From UBA10205 sp964373815 (GTDB lineage: Archaea; Iainarchaeota; Iainarchaeia; Iainarchaeales; Iainarchaeaceae): a stretch of 55,278 nt of DNA. Positions 41,016 to 49,495 of the stretch are shown here, one piece after another. The first letter of the stretch is position 1. Each line of letters begins with the position of its first letter. Below the pieces are notes generated by a model. The model did no database searches and was not told the DNA's origin. It worked only from the letters and a program-made list of their open reading frames with translations. The position numbers were made by a program, and so were the translations under genes. The stretch is taken from NCBI GenBank assembly GCA_964373815.1, contig CAYJWI010000006.1, positions 1 through 55,278 of the forward strand, written 5' to 3'.

Positions 41016-41352
41016 CGTTCACCTTTGTTATGGCAATTTTTCCGGCACTAACGGAAGCCGTGAAAGGGTTTCCCCGGTGCTCGCAGTAATAATCCCTGAA
41101 ATTGATGAAATTGCCCGCGATGTTTGCATCGTAAGAAATATTTGTCTCAATCCCCGCGTTTTCCTCCGTACCCTGCACGAGCTCTATTGCAGATGTAAGC
41201 CTCACGCAGTCGCTTTGCTGCAAGCCGGATTTGTTCACGAAATCTATCTGCTGCTGCCTATAGCCCGTCTGAAGCATCACCGCGACTAGGGCAATCATTA
41301 TTACCACAGCGCCAGCAACGGCCTCGATGGATACTTGGCCATTACCCGGCAT
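40990..41352 (-). CDS. Pilin-like protein
   Basis: Protein of 120 residues beginning NGQVSIEAVAGAVVIMIALVAVMLQTG, the classical archaeal class III signal (G before QxSxE) with a hydrophobic stem. The exterior part contains two cysteines (SDCVRL, YYCEHR) probably forming a disulfide. It overlaps the upstream pilin by 11 nt and the downstream one by 26 nt, so all are co-translated. Its size suits a major or minor pilin. Confidence 0.82.
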   Translation of the reverse strand: MPGNGQVSIEAVAGAVVIMIALVAVMLQTGYRQQQIDFVNKSGLQQSDCVRLTSAIELVQGTEENAGIETNISYDANIAGNFINFRDYYCEHRGNPFTASVSAGKIAITKVNGVVTAQNT

Positions 41353-41758
41353 TCGCTATCACCACGTTGCCGTCAATGAAGGATGCACTAAGGCTCTGTC
41401 TGCCTTTTACGGAAGAGAGCACTGCCGGGGTAATGCTTGCCTTGGTGTAATCATAAACCGTGGTGGTTTTTCCGCCGATAGAAGCGACAAGGTTTACTGC
41501 AGTGCCAGAAACCGAGAAAGAGCTTACTCCATCAGGCAGGTCTGCATTGAAATACACCTTGCTGCCTTCCCCTAGCGATGCCACGAGGTTCGCATGGGTT
41601 ACTACTGCGGATACTGCTTCCTTGGCCTGGCTAAGCCCCGCGTTTTCGTTGAAGGTGAAAAGCGAGAACCCGAAAAGCACCCCAGAAATCACGAGTATGA
41701 AACTGGTTATCACAAGGTATTCAATCGAAAGCTGGCCACGCCTATCCCGTATTTGCAT
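41342..41758 (-). CDS. Archaeal type IV pilin-like protein, first gene of the operon
   Basis: Protein of 138 residues with a textbook archaeal prepilin start: IRDRRGQLSIEYLVITSFILVISGVLFGFSL. Cleavage after RRG by a prepilin peptidase would leave QLSIEY, with the conserved glutamate. The exterior domain is short and beta-rich (VYFNADLPDGVSSFSVSG). It heads the six-gene minus-strand operon that ends at 35115. A suitable peptidase is encoded at 45.3 kb. Confidence 0.88.
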   Translation of the reverse strand: MQIRDRRGQLSIEYLVITSFILVISGVLFGFSLFTFNENAGLSQAKEAVSAVVTHANLVASLGEGSKVYFNADLPDGVSSFSVSGTAVNLVASIGGKTTTVYDYTKASITPAVLSSVKGRQSLSASFIDGNVVIANAG

Positions 41759-41933
41759 CAGTAATACAATGCCTGCGCCCTATAAAAAATTATTCAGTGG
41801 GCTGCCCACCCGGGCTTTGGTCCCAATTCCTGTTTTGGGTGCACCTTGGCAAAGGCCGGATTCCCCCGCAGCCACTATCCCATTTCTCCCCGGAACTTTT
41901 AATAACGGCCAGTGCATTATCAATACGTTTCCG

Positions 41934-42452
41934 ATGCGAAAAACCCCTCAGAGAAACCCGTTTCATGAAAAGCTTAAGAAGCCAGACGCCCGTAATGCTC
42001 TTTTTGAAGCGACCGAACTCAGGAAAGGCAGGTTCCTGGCCGCAGTTAAAAGCGCCTGGACAGGGGCAAAACTTTTCGGTATAGTCGGCGCATGGAACGA
42101 GTACAAGGCAAACCCGTCTTTCCACGACGCCCTGAAAAAAATTGCCGCAACTGCCGCGGTAGGCTCGGTTTTAGGGGCCATAGTCGGCGTAATGAAACAT
42201 TCCGGCAGGCTAAAAGAGGCAGGCCTAAAACTCAAGGAACAACTCGTCTCAGAGGCAGTCTACAATGAGCAGCTGAGATATTTTTTACTCCGGAACAAAT
42301 TTGTTTTTGTCGACCCTGAAGGGGCAATTATAGGGGCGGCTGAAAAGCCCAGAAGGCCAGGCCCATTCTTGTTTGAAACGATTGAACTGAATGCAAGTGT
42401 AGCTTCCATGATGGCTCTTATTAACGGCCTTCGCGGCCCGGATTCGGAATAA
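41934..42452 (+). CDS. Hypothetical protein
   Basis: Protein of about 172 residues, not recognised. It is basic at the N-terminus (MRKTPQRNPFHEKLKKPD) and has a glycine/alanine stretch (IAATAAVGSVLGAIVGVMKHSG) that could be a short membrane or glycine-zipper helix. The C-terminal half is a mixed alpha/beta region. The frame stays open upstream to 41460 over the divergent pilin, but a TTTTAATAA element near 41899 and the ATG at 41934 mark the real start. It is divergent from the pilin operon. Confidence 0.5.
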   Translation: MRKTPQRNPFHEKLKKPDARNALFEATELRKGRFLAAVKSAWTGAKLFGIVGAWNEYKANPSFHDALKKIAATAAVGSVLGAIVGVMKHSGRLKEAGLKLKEQLVSEAVYNEQLRYFLLRNKFVFVDPEGAIIGAAEKPRRPGPFLFETIELNASVASMMALINGLRGPDSE

Positions 42453-42502
42453 CTCACAACCTTTTTATAGGCTTCCCGGCAATTTAATTAGAGTCGTTTT
42501 CA

Positions 42503-43282
42503 ATGAACAATGGAAAAGTCTACAAGGGAATACTCAAGGCTATAGAGGATAGGGGCGGCCTTGCGTTTGCGGTAATCGACCCGCCGAACCAGGAGCCTGT
42601 TGTTGCAGGCAAGCTCGCAAAGATTGCGCAGGAAGCTGGGATAGATGCAATAGCGGTTGGGGGGAGCGTGGGCGCGCAGGGCGAGCTTCTTGACAGCACC
42701 ATTCTGCAGATAAAGGACAACTGCTCGCTTCCCGTGATTCTGTTCCCCGGAAACATCGCAAGCATGAGCAAGCACGCCGATGCGATTTATTTCATGTCCA
42801 TGCTAAACAGCCTCGACCCATATTATATTACAGGCGCGCAGATTGCGGCAGCCGCGCCGCTCAAAAAAACCGGGCTTGAAGTGATCCCGACTTCCTACAT
42901 TGTAGTAGAGCCGGGAAGGGCGGTTGGCTGGGTCGGAAGGGCGCAGCCGGTGCCAAGGGACTTGCCTTACCTTGCAGGCATCACGGCCCTCGCAGGCCAG
43001 TACATGGGCTCAAGGCTCGCAATACTAGAATCTGGCGGAGGAGCGGATACACCGGCTCCCGCTGAAATGATTTCATGTACAAAGAAAATGATTGACATTC
43101 CCCTGCTGATTGCGGGCGGGGTGCGCAATGAAAAGTACGCCTACGATTGCATCAAGGCAGGCGGGGACATTGTGCATGTGGGGACGGCTATTGAAAAGGA
43201 GTCAAACAACTTTTCAAAGGCAGAGGCCCTGATGAAAAAGATTTCCGAAGCCGTGAAAAGGGCGGGAAAGGAAAAAAAATAG
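42503..43282 (+). CDS. Geranylgeranylglyceryl phosphate synthase
   Basis: TIM-barrel prenyltransferase of 259 residues that joins GGPP to sn-glycerol-1-phosphate, the first committed step of archaeal ether lipids. Family marks: AVIDPPNQEP, IAVGGSVGAQG, LPVILFPGNIASMSKHADAIYFMSMLNSLDPYYI, SYIVVEPGRAVGWVG, LESGGGADTP and LLIAGGVRN with VHVGTAIEK (phosphate binding). A TTTTTATAG TATA box lies about 35 nt upstream. The GGPP donor could come from the polyprenyl synthase at 12.1 kb. Confidence 0.95.
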   Translation: MNNGKVYKGILKAIEDRGGLAFAVIDPPNQEPVVAGKLAKIAQEAGIDAIAVGGSVGAQGELLDSTILQIKDNCSLPVILFPGNIASMSKHADAIYFMSMLNSLDPYYITGAQIAAAAPLKKTGLEVIPTSYIVVEPGRAVGWVGRAQPVPRDLPYLAGITALAGQYMGSRLAILESGGGADTPAPAEMISCTKKMIDIPLLIAGGVRNEKYAYDCIKAGGDIVHVGTAIEKESNNFSKAEALMKKISEAVKRAGKEKK

Positions 43283-43312
43283 CCAATTTGCCAAAGCGAA
43301 AAAGTTCCGCAC

Positions 43313-44206
43313 TCACTTGCTTTCTGCACCCATTCCATTCACTATTTTCGGCAGTTCTTCTCTTGTGGAATGCTTCGCCTTCCATCCGAGCGATTCAAGT
43401 TTTTTTGTAGAATAACCCCTTTCAGCTAGCAGCCTTTTCACATACGCCGGTTTTAGCAGTGGGTTGAAATTTAGCAGCGCATTGAGGTGCGCAATTAACA
43501 TCCCGAGAAATACTGGAATTTTCCCAATCTCACCTTTCATTCCAAGCTCCTTTCTTATTATTCCAGCTATCTCCGCGAGCTTGAGGCCTTGCTTTTCCGC
43601 CACGATGAATGTTTCGCCATAGCACTCCTGCTTTCCGAGGCAGAAAACTATCGCCCCTGCAACATCCTGCGCGCAGGCAAGCTGCCATTTGTTCTCCCCG
43701 CTGCCGATGAGGGGGAACCCTTTTTTTATAGTGGAAATTATCTGTTTCCAGTACCTGTTTTTCCCGAGCACGAGCGCCGGCCTTAATATAGTTATATGGA
43801 ATACTTCCTGGTACGAGAGCACCTTCTTCTCGGCCTCGAGTTTGCTCATCTCATATGCGGTTTCCGGCCTCGGCTCGGTTTTCTCATCCTTAACCCAGCC
43901 AAGAGAGCCATAAACCCCCGCAGTGCTAAGGAAAATGAATTCCCGTGCCCCGTTTGCCGCCGCTGCCTCGAGCACGTTTTCAGTGCCTGCAACATTGACC
44001 TCGAAAAGGTTTTTTGCATCCTCATCTAGCACCGCCGCGCAGTGCACAACAGCCTCCGCTCCCCTGAACATTTTTTTTAGCTGCGATGGATCAAGGATAT
44101 TACAATTCTCCCTTGTGCACTCCACCACGCTATGCTTCCCATCCTTGAGCTTCTCTACAAGAAGGCTTCCGATAAGCCCCTCGCTTCCAGTAACCGCAAC
44201 CTTCAC
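43313..44206 (-). CDS. NAD-dependent epimerase/dehydratase (extended SDR)
   Basis: Protein of 297 residues with an N-terminal Rossmann fold: VTGSEGLIGSLLVEKL is the glycine-rich NAD motif, and the active site is YEMSK (YxxxK) in ETAYEMSKLEAEK. VYGSLGWVKDE gives the preceding family element. The C-terminus is the variable substrate domain. Relatives act on nucleotide sugars or lipid-linked substrates; the substrate cannot be named. It is last in the srp54-peptidase-ribD-epimerase operon, starting 4 nt after the ribD stop. Confidence 0.9.
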   Translation of the reverse strand: MKVAVTGSEGLIGSLLVEKLKDGKHSVVECTRENCNILDPSQLKKMFRGAEAVVHCAAVLDEDAKNLFEVNVAGTENVLEAAAANGAREFIFLSTAGVYGSLGWVKDEKTEPRPETAYEMSKLEAEKKVLSYQEVFHITILRPALVLGKNRYWKQIISTIKKGFPLIGSGENKWQLACAQDVAGAIVFCLGKQECYGETFIVAEKQGLKLAEIAGIIRKELGMKGEIGKIPVFLGMLIAHLNALLNFNPLLKPAYVKRLLAERGYSTKKLESLGWKAKHSTREELPKIVNGMGAESK

Positions 44207-44210
44207 AAAA

Positions 44211-45260
44211 TCACTTCTCCACCACTAGCAGCAAATCTTCTCCAAGCATTTTTTCCCCCACAAGCCTTGCACGTATTTTCCTCTTGAGCGAAAACGCGCC
44301 AAGCCCTGCCTTAATTTCACGCCCCGCAACTATAATAATCAGCCGGTCAAAAAGCTTTTTTTCCAAAAAACTCGTGGCGGTCCTATGCCCCGCTTCCACC
44401 AGCACGGAACTTATCCCGGCAGAAAAAAGTTTGCCCATCAAATCCTCCAGGTCCACGAGCCCTTTTTCATCCTTGGCTACAAGCACCCTCGCCCCAATCT
44501 TTTTTAGCGCGTAAATATTTTCCTTTCCCGCCCTTTTTGTGCAGGCAATGATCACGCCGCCTTTTCCCGAAAAAATCCTTGCATTGGGCGGGGTTTTTGC
44601 CCGTGAATCGAGGACAACCCTTACAGGGTTAAGGGACGAGTCCTTGCGATAGTTAAGTTTCGGGTTGTCGGCAATTATGGTATTGAGCCCCACAACCAGA
44701 GCATCGTGCTTTTTTCGCAAATCCTGCGTGAAAGCGGCGGCGGCTTTGCCGGAAACCCTCTTTGCCTTCATGTCACCAAAAGAAATCATGCCGCTGCCTG
44801 ACATTGCGGTTTTTATTGTAATGAAGGGCCTGCGCAAACGCAGGCCTTTTATGTAGAATTCATTCTGTTTTTTTGCCTCCGTTTCGCAAAGCCCGAAGCG
44901 TACTTCTATGCCACGCCTTCGCAGTTCCGCAGCCCCGTTCCTTGAAACCTTGTTGGGGTCTTCTGTTGCTATGAAAACCCTCTTTATGCCCGCATCTATG
45001 ATTGCTTTGGTGCAGGGGGGCTGTTTTCCGTAATGGTTGCATGGCTCAAGGGTCACATAAAGGTCTGCTCCGCGGGCTTTCCTGCCTGTTTTTCGCAGGG
45101 CGTTTGCCTCCGCGTGCCTCCCCCCATAAACCCGATGCCAGCCTTCCCCCACGGCCTTCCCGTTTTTCACAATCACTGCGCCCACGAGCGGGTTTGGGGA
45201 AACCCTTCCTTCGCCCCTCGAGGCAAGGGCAAGGGCCCTTAGCATGAATTTCCTATGCAT
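44211..45260 (-). CDS. ribD: Bifunctional riboflavin enzyme RibD (deaminase-reductase)
   Basis: About 349 residues with bacterial RibD layout. The N-terminal zinc deaminase shows GGRHAEANAL (HAE) and EPCNHYGKQPPC with the two cysteine ligands. The C-terminal RibD reductase domain shows KTAMSGSGMISFGD, ALVVGLNTIIADNPKLNYR, NPVRVVLDSRAKTP and VLVEAGHRTATSFL. It would deaminate and reduce the riboflavin precursor pyrimidine. Archaea normally use separate, different proteins for these steps, so this fused form suggests transfer. The ATG at 45260 matches the family start HRKFMLRALALASRG; an ATG at 45317 directly after the previous stop would add 19 residues. Confidence 0.93.
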   Translation of the reverse strand: MHRKFMLRALALASRGEGRVSPNPLVGAVIVKNGKAVGEGWHRVYGGRHAEANALRKTGRKARGADLYVTLEPCNHYGKQPPCTKAIIDAGIKRVFIATEDPNKVSRNGAAELRRRGIEVRFGLCETEAKKQNEFYIKGLRLRRPFITIKTAMSGSGMISFGDMKAKRVSGKAAAAFTQDLRKKHDALVVGLNTIIADNPKLNYRKDSSLNPVRVVLDSRAKTPPNARIFSGKGGVIIACTKRAGKENIYALKKIGARVLVAKDEKGLVDLEDLMGKLFSAGISSVLVEAGHRTATSFLEKKLFDRLIIIVAGREIKAGLGAFSLKRKIRARLVGEKMLGEDLLLVVEK

Positions 45261-45317
45261 CACCTTTTTCGAAGTCCTGCCTTTCCATGTGGCTTTGATA
45301 TGCCTAGCAGGGGCCAT

Positions 45318-46136
45318 TCAAGGCCCCCAAATGAGTTTCAAGGACAATTTTGGGGCGAGCATTGCAATTGCGACCCCGATGAATATGAACGCCCCGAATC
45401 TCGGCAGGTTCCGGTAAACCAATATCTCTTTTATTCCAGCTTTCAAGAGCCCCCCTTTCTCCTTTTCGCCGAAAACATTTTTGATCCCCAGCCCAAGCTT
45501 CTTCCTCGTTCCTTCCTCCATGAAGTCAAGCGCAATGATTTCATCCTCCTCCATTTCGGAGATTTTTATTTTTTTGAGGAAGAATTCCTTCCTTATGCCC
45601 CTCTCGAACGCCACGAAAAAACACCCGCACGCCATCATGATGCCGAGCGTTATTGCGTATTGCGCAGGCGCAATGCCAGAACTCAATAGGAAATACGTGT
45701 AAACGATTATGAAGGCGAGCAGCACAGCCGCATTAGTGATGCCTTTCCGGTTATACTCTATGTCTATGCCTTTCCTCAAATATTTTATCCCATAATACGC
45801 CGAGAAAAAAACCACTCCGGAGAGCGCCGCATAAAAAGCAGCGGGGAGTATGAACACCGCCTTGCCATAGAACGGGAGCGCAAGTGCGATTCCGGTGTAG
45901 AGCTTCACATCCCCTCCGCCAAGCTTTCCGGTGTAATACAAAACATACCCAATGACAAAAACAACTGCCCCAATGGCAATGCCGAGTAGTTCGCCTTCGT
46001 AGATGTTGAAAAGTATGCCAAGGCCTATCAAAGGCAGTGTTGTCCAGTCGTTAATATATCCCGTCTTGTAATCTGTGTATCCGCCAATCCCAGAAGCGAT
46101 AAGCACTGCCGCCTGCCTGAACAGTAGTAGGTCCAT
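45318..46136 (-). CDS. Type IV prepilin/preflagellin peptidase (EppA/FlaK-like)
   Basis: Aspartyl membrane protease of 272 residues. The two catalytic aspartates lie in GYTDYKTGYINDW and in GKLGGGDVKLYTG (the GxGD motif). Six or more hydrophobic segments follow. A large cytoplasmic loop (about 175-240) is rich in lysine and glutamate. It removes the short positive leader from archaeal prepilins such as those at 41-42 kb. The gene lies 4 nt after srp54 and directly in front of ribD. Whether it prefers pilins or archaellins cannot be told; no archaellin is seen here. Confidence 0.92.
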   Translation of the reverse strand: MDLLLFRQAAVLIASGIGGYTDYKTGYINDWTTLPLIGLGILFNIYEGELLGIAIGAVVFVIGYVLYYTGKLGGGDVKLYTGIALALPFYGKAVFILPAAFYAALSGVVFFSAYYGIKYLRKGIDIEYNRKGITNAAVLLAFIIVYTYFLLSSGIAPAQYAITLGIMMACGCFFVAFERGIRKEFFLKKIKISEMEEDEIIALDFMEEGTRKKLGLGIKNVFGEKEKGGLLKAGIKEILVYRNLPRFGAFIFIGVAIAMLAPKLSLKLIWGP

Positions 46137-46140
46137 TGCC

Positions 46141-47487
46141 TCACCTCAGCTTGAACTTCTTTTTCTTGGTGAACATTTTCTGCAGCTTCTGCATGCTCAT
46201 GCCCTTGCCTTCCTCGAATTTTTTAGTGTCAATAGAGCTCAGCTGCCTGAACGCCTTTTTCATCTTCTTAAAGCTCTTCAGGAGTTCGCGCACATCTTCC
46301 TGCGCAGTCCCGGAGCCCTTTGCAATCCTTGCTATCCTGCTCTTGCTGAGGATTTCCGGCTCTTCGCGCTCCTTTACTGTCATGGAATCTATGATGTAGC
46401 CGTACTTGTTCAGTTTCTTCTCCCCCATCTCCGTTATTTCCTTCGGCACCTGCCCCTTCATGCCCATCATTTCGAGCACCTTTCCCATTGGCCCGATTTT
46501 CCTTGCAGCCTTCATCTGCTGGTAGAACATCTGCAGATTGAATTCCGATGAGAGCATTTCCTCAGCATCTATGCCTTCCTCTTCCTGCGCCTCGGTTGCC
46601 TTTTCCAAGAGCGCCTGCAAATCGCCATATCCCATTACCCTGCTAAGGTAGCGTGTCGCATCGAATTCCTGCAAATCCTCCGCCTTCTCACCCACTCCTA
46701 TAAAATAAACTTTTGCCCCGGTGCTGCTGCAGGCTGCAAGCGCCCCGCCCCCTTTCGCAGAGCCGTCCATTCTGGTGATTATCACACCGTTCACGCCGAC
46801 TATTTCGTGGAATGCCTGCGCCTGTTTTTTTGCGACCTGCCCGAGGTCTGCGCCAATCACGAGCCACTTCTCATCCGCATTGAAGATTTTGTCTATTGCC
46901 TTCATTTCCTTTTTCAGTTCCTCATCTAGTGCGCTCCTTCCAGCGGAGTCGCATATTATGAGCTCACACCCTTTCAGCTTCTCAAGCCCCTCCTGCACAA
47001 CCTTTGCCGCATTCTTTTCCTTTTCATTTCCGAAGAACTGCGTATTGGTTTTTTCCGCGAGGGTTTTGAGCTGCTCCATGGCGGCTGGCCTGAAAACATC
47101 CGCCCCTATGAGCCCGACTTTGAGCCCCCTCTTCGAGTACCATTTAGCGAGTTTTCCCGCAGTCGTTGTTTTTCCCGAGCCATACAGGCCGCAGAGCAGA
47201 ATCTTTTTGGGCCTTTCAGGGGTTTTCGCGTGCCCCCCGAGCATCGAGGAGAGCTTCTCATAAGTAGCCTTCAGTACGTGTTCCTTCCTATTGATGCCTT
47301 CAGGCAGGTCCTTGAAAGCTTCGGATTCGATTTCCCTGCTAAGCTTTAGCACGACCCCTATTTCCACGTCAGAGGATATGAGCGCGCGCTGTATTTCCTT
47401 CACCGCCTCCTTTACAGCCTCCTTGTCGAGTGAGGAGCTGTTGCGCAGCTTTTCCATCGCGCTCCTAAGGCTTTCCCCAAAACCCAT
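46141..47487 (-). CDS. srp54: Signal recognition particle protein SRP54
   Basis: GTPase of about 448 residues, normal length. The N domain is a helical bundle (1-90). The G domain shows GLYGSGKTTTAGKLA (G1), DVFRPAAMEQL, DSAGRSALDEE (G3, serine for the usual threonine) and TRMDGSAKGGGALAA (G4, R for the usual K). The methionine-rich M domain (about 320-448) ends with the SKSRIARIAKGSGTAQEDV RNA-binding helix. It recognises signal sequences and docks on FtsY, encoded at 50.3 kb. The ATG at 47487 is preferred over a TTG just before it. A TATA-like TTTTTATCC lies upstream. Confidence 0.95.
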   Translation of the reverse strand: MGFGESLRSAMEKLRNSSSLDKEAVKEAVKEIQRALISSDVEIGVVLKLSREIESEAFKDLPEGINRKEHVLKATYEKLSSMLGGHAKTPERPKKILLCGLYGSGKTTTAGKLAKWYSKRGLKVGLIGADVFRPAAMEQLKTLAEKTNTQFFGNEKEKNAAKVVQEGLEKLKGCELIICDSAGRSALDEELKKEMKAIDKIFNADEKWLVIGADLGQVAKKQAQAFHEIVGVNGVIITRMDGSAKGGGALAACSSTGAKVYFIGVGEKAEDLQEFDATRYLSRVMGYGDLQALLEKATEAQEEEGIDAEEMLSSEFNLQMFYQQMKAARKIGPMGKVLEMMGMKGQVPKEITEMGEKKLNKYGYIIDSMTVKEREEPEILSKSRIARIAKGSGTAQEDVRELLKSFKKMKKAFRQLSSIDTKKFEEGKGMSMQKLQKMFTKKKKFKLR

Positions 47488-47542
47488 CAAATCCCCGTTT
47501 GAATAATTGTGGATAAAAAGGATTAAAAGGCTCCTAGCACAG

Positions 47543-48223
47543 CTAGAGTCTCATGGCACGGGCCTTGTAATAAAGATTGTTCAGATGCATCGCGGCATTT
47601 CTCAACGTCACGAATTTCCCGCCTTTATGGATTTTAGGTATGTATTTCAAGCCGCTTAATTCAACCTGATGTGGCTCTCCGAATTTTTTCCTGAAAACAC
47701 TGTATAAAAAAGTATCGAAACCATATCCCGGGCCTGACTTGATTATTTTTGCGACCCTTTCATCCTTCAGAGTGTCTTCAAGTTTTTGCGCGTCATAAGC
47801 CCTTTGCCCGCTTGCCCCTATCCTGTAATTTTTCAAAAAAGTTGAACTTCCCCTCAGAAAGTGCTGCAGGACCCCCACTGCAAGGCCATGCTGCCTCGCC
47901 TCCCTCACAAGGCTCGTCACATGTTCCGGCCTGAGTCCGACAAGGTCGCCGTCGAATGTAACAATTACCGAAGGCCTGCCTTTGAAAGCATGCGCGAACC
48001 CGGCTATTAAAGCGTTCTTTTTCCCGCCTTTATTTTCCGTTAAAACTTCCACTCCCACAAACTTCTTGGCAACCTCGGCAGTGCCGTCAGTTGAGTTGTT
48101 ATCGACTACTACAATTTGAACCTTCCCCTTCAAAATTTTTTTGAATTCAACGAGCGGTTCCAAAACAGCAGCTATTCTGGGCGCCTCATCCTTGCACGGT
48201 ATGACTATTGCTATCCCATTCAT
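47543..48223 (-). CDS. Family 2 glycosyltransferase
   Basis: About 226 residues with the GT-A fold. The start IAIVIPCKDEAPRIAAVL, the nucleotide-binding VDNNSTDGTAE, and the DxD-type motif FDGD (TFDGDLVGL) near residue 92 are visible. It transfers a sugar from an activated donor, probably for lipid-linked or surface glycans. No C-terminal membrane helix is seen, so it is likely cytoplasmic or peripheral. The ATG at 48223 gives the domain start; an upstream frame adds 25 unlikely residues. Acceptor and sugar are unknown. Confidence 0.87.
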   Translation of the reverse strand: MNGIAIVIPCKDEAPRIAAVLEPLVEFKKILKGKVQIVVVDNNSTDGTAEVAKKFVGVEVLTENKGGKKNALIAGFAHAFKGRPSVIVTFDGDLVGLRPEHVTSLVREARQHGLAVGVLQHFLRGSSTFLKNYRIGASGQRAYDAQKLEDTLKDERVAKIIKSGPGYGFDTFLYSVFRKKFGEPHQVELSGLKYIPKIHKGGKFVTLRNAAMHLNNLYYKARAMRL

Positions 48224-48314
48224 AGGGATTATTTTGCACGAAGAACTATAATAATGATTGCAGATTTTTAAAAAAAGATTTTCAGGGTTTGCGCCCAAAC
48301 CCCTGATATTTTAT

Positions 48315-48521
48315 TCACGCCTTTGCCTGCACTACTGCCTTTCCCTGCGCGAATATTTCGCTCTCGTCCTTCTTCTTTGTCCGAAAGTTCGCATAGGGCC
48401 TGTACTTGGTCTTTGTCCAGGCTTCCGGCTGTTTCTTCCTGAGCTTGAATTCCTGCTTGAGCAGCTTTAGCCTGAACTCTTCGCTTGAATCAAGCCCCAG
48501 AATGTCGTTTAGCGATGCCAT
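48315..48521 (-). CDS. Small hypothetical protein
   Basis: Protein of 68 residues, not recognised. A strong Shine-Dalgarno sequence (GGAGG, 8 nt before the ATG) supports translation. The sequence is a basic helix (EEFRLKLLKQEFKLRKKQPEAW) followed by KTKYRPYANFRTKKKDES. High charge and small size suggest an RNA- or ribosome-associated protein, but that is a guess. It lies 30 nt downstream of the TRAM gene on the same strand, probably in one operon. Confidence 0.6.
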   Translation of the reverse strand: MASLNDILGLDSSEEFRLKLLKQEFKLRKKQPEAWTKTKYRPYANFRTKKKDESEIFAQGKAVVQAKA

Positions 48522-48551
48522 TGTCCAATCCTCCTTTTAAAAAGTGAAAAC

Positions 48552-48938
48552 TTATTCCTCTTCTTTCTCTTCTTTTTCTTCTTCGCCCGCGTCTTCCGTT
48601 TCCTCGGACTCTTCTACGTCACTTGCGTCGTCATTCATCTCATCTGGGTCTTCGCCGTCGTTTTGGGTTTCCACAGTGTCCTCATCGGGTTCAGCGCTTG
48701 CCGAGCCTTCGCCTATGACTTCGCCGAAGCTGACCTTTCCCCTAACCGCGTTGACCTTTACTTTTACCCTATCGCCTTTCTTGACGTTGGGCACAATTAT
48801 GACATATCCCTTGATTTTCGCTATGCCGTCGCCCTTCTCGCCTATCCCCTCTATCTCGACGTCGTAGGTGTCGCCTTCTTTCACTGGTATGTCCCCGAAC
48901 CTTGAGTTTGGCCTTCTATTTTCCCTATTTTCGTACAT
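48552..48938 (-). CDS. TRAM-domain RNA-binding protein with acidic tail
   Basis: Protein of 128 residues. A TRAM domain fills residues 16-78: VKEGDTYDVEIEGIGEKGDGIAKIKGYVIIVPNVKKGDRVKVKVNAVRG-type sequence, an OB-like RNA-binding fold. Archaeal stand-alone TRAM proteins act as RNA chaperones similar to bacterial cold-shock proteins. The last 48 residues are almost entirely D, E, S and T (EEEKEEKEEE at the end), an unusual tail that could compete with RNA or bind basic proteins. A clear Shine-Dalgarno sequence (GGAGGA) precedes the ATG. Confidence 0.9.
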   Translation of the reverse strand: MYENRENRRPNSRFGDIPVKEGDTYDVEIEGIGEKGDGIAKIKGYVIIVPNVKKGDRVKVKVNAVRGKVSFGEVIGEGSASAEPDEDTVETQNDGEDPDEMNDDASDVEESEETEDAGEEEKEEKEEE

Positions 48939-49161
48939 TTATTTCTCCTCCGTTTTTCCAAGCGGATGCAGACATGCAACAAAACCCCCACAAATGTCGC
49001 TTCAAAGGAATCCCTTGAAAAGCTGGTATTTGCTGTTAATCCAATCCAATACTAATATGCTGCTTTCCAAGTATTTAAACCAAACCTTTTCATAAGCAGT
49101 CCGCCAAATAACCCCATTAAAACGCTTAGAAATAGGCTATAAATTGGTTATAATTGGGGCT

Positions 49162-49473
49162 TTATTTGCGCACTTTGAGGTTGCCTTTCTTGCCTGTCGA
49201 AACCTGCAGCTGCCCCCGGAATTCCGAGCACCAGCCTTCAGTTATCTCTACCGTATCGCCTTCGTTGACCTCGTCAATCTGCTCGTTCCAGAGGCTAACG
49301 CTTATCTCGCCAGAATCATCCTTGCCAGCGCAGCTGCACACCTTTCCGGAGCCGTTCTCGTTTGCCCACTGGCGCGGCTCGCCTTTCGAAACAATCTCGA
49401 GCTCGATGCTTGGCACCGGGCTTCTTGCCTTGAGTTCAGAGACCTTCACCAAAAACCACTTAACAAATCTCAT
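49162..49473 (-). CDS. Single OB-fold ssDNA/RNA-binding protein
   Basis: Protein of about 103 residues made of one OB fold of the SSB/RPA type. The pattern VKVSELKARSPVPSIELEIVSKGEPRQ, ISVSLWNEQIDEVNEGDTVEITEG and SEFRGQLQVSTGKKGNLKV matches small archaeal SSB-like proteins. It lacks the long acidic tail of Sulfolobus SSB. Two cysteines (VCSCAG) are unusual. It lies downstream of the methyltransferase-like gene, 22 nt after its stop. It may complement the RPA of 34.2 kb. Confidence 0.82.
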   Translation of the reverse strand: MRFVKWFLVKVSELKARSPVPSIELEIVSKGEPRQWANENGSGKVCSCAGKDDSGEISVSLWNEQIDEVNEGDTVEITEGWCSEFRGQLQVSTGKKGNLKVRK

Positions 49474-49495
49474 CTCCAAAAGCTTTTAAACAAAA

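Noticed and set aside
41460..41933. Upstream extension of the 172-residue hypothetical protein at 41934-42452
   Set aside because: The open frame covers the divergent pilin gene and its promoter; the sequence before 41934 does not look like protein and a TATA-like element lies inside it.
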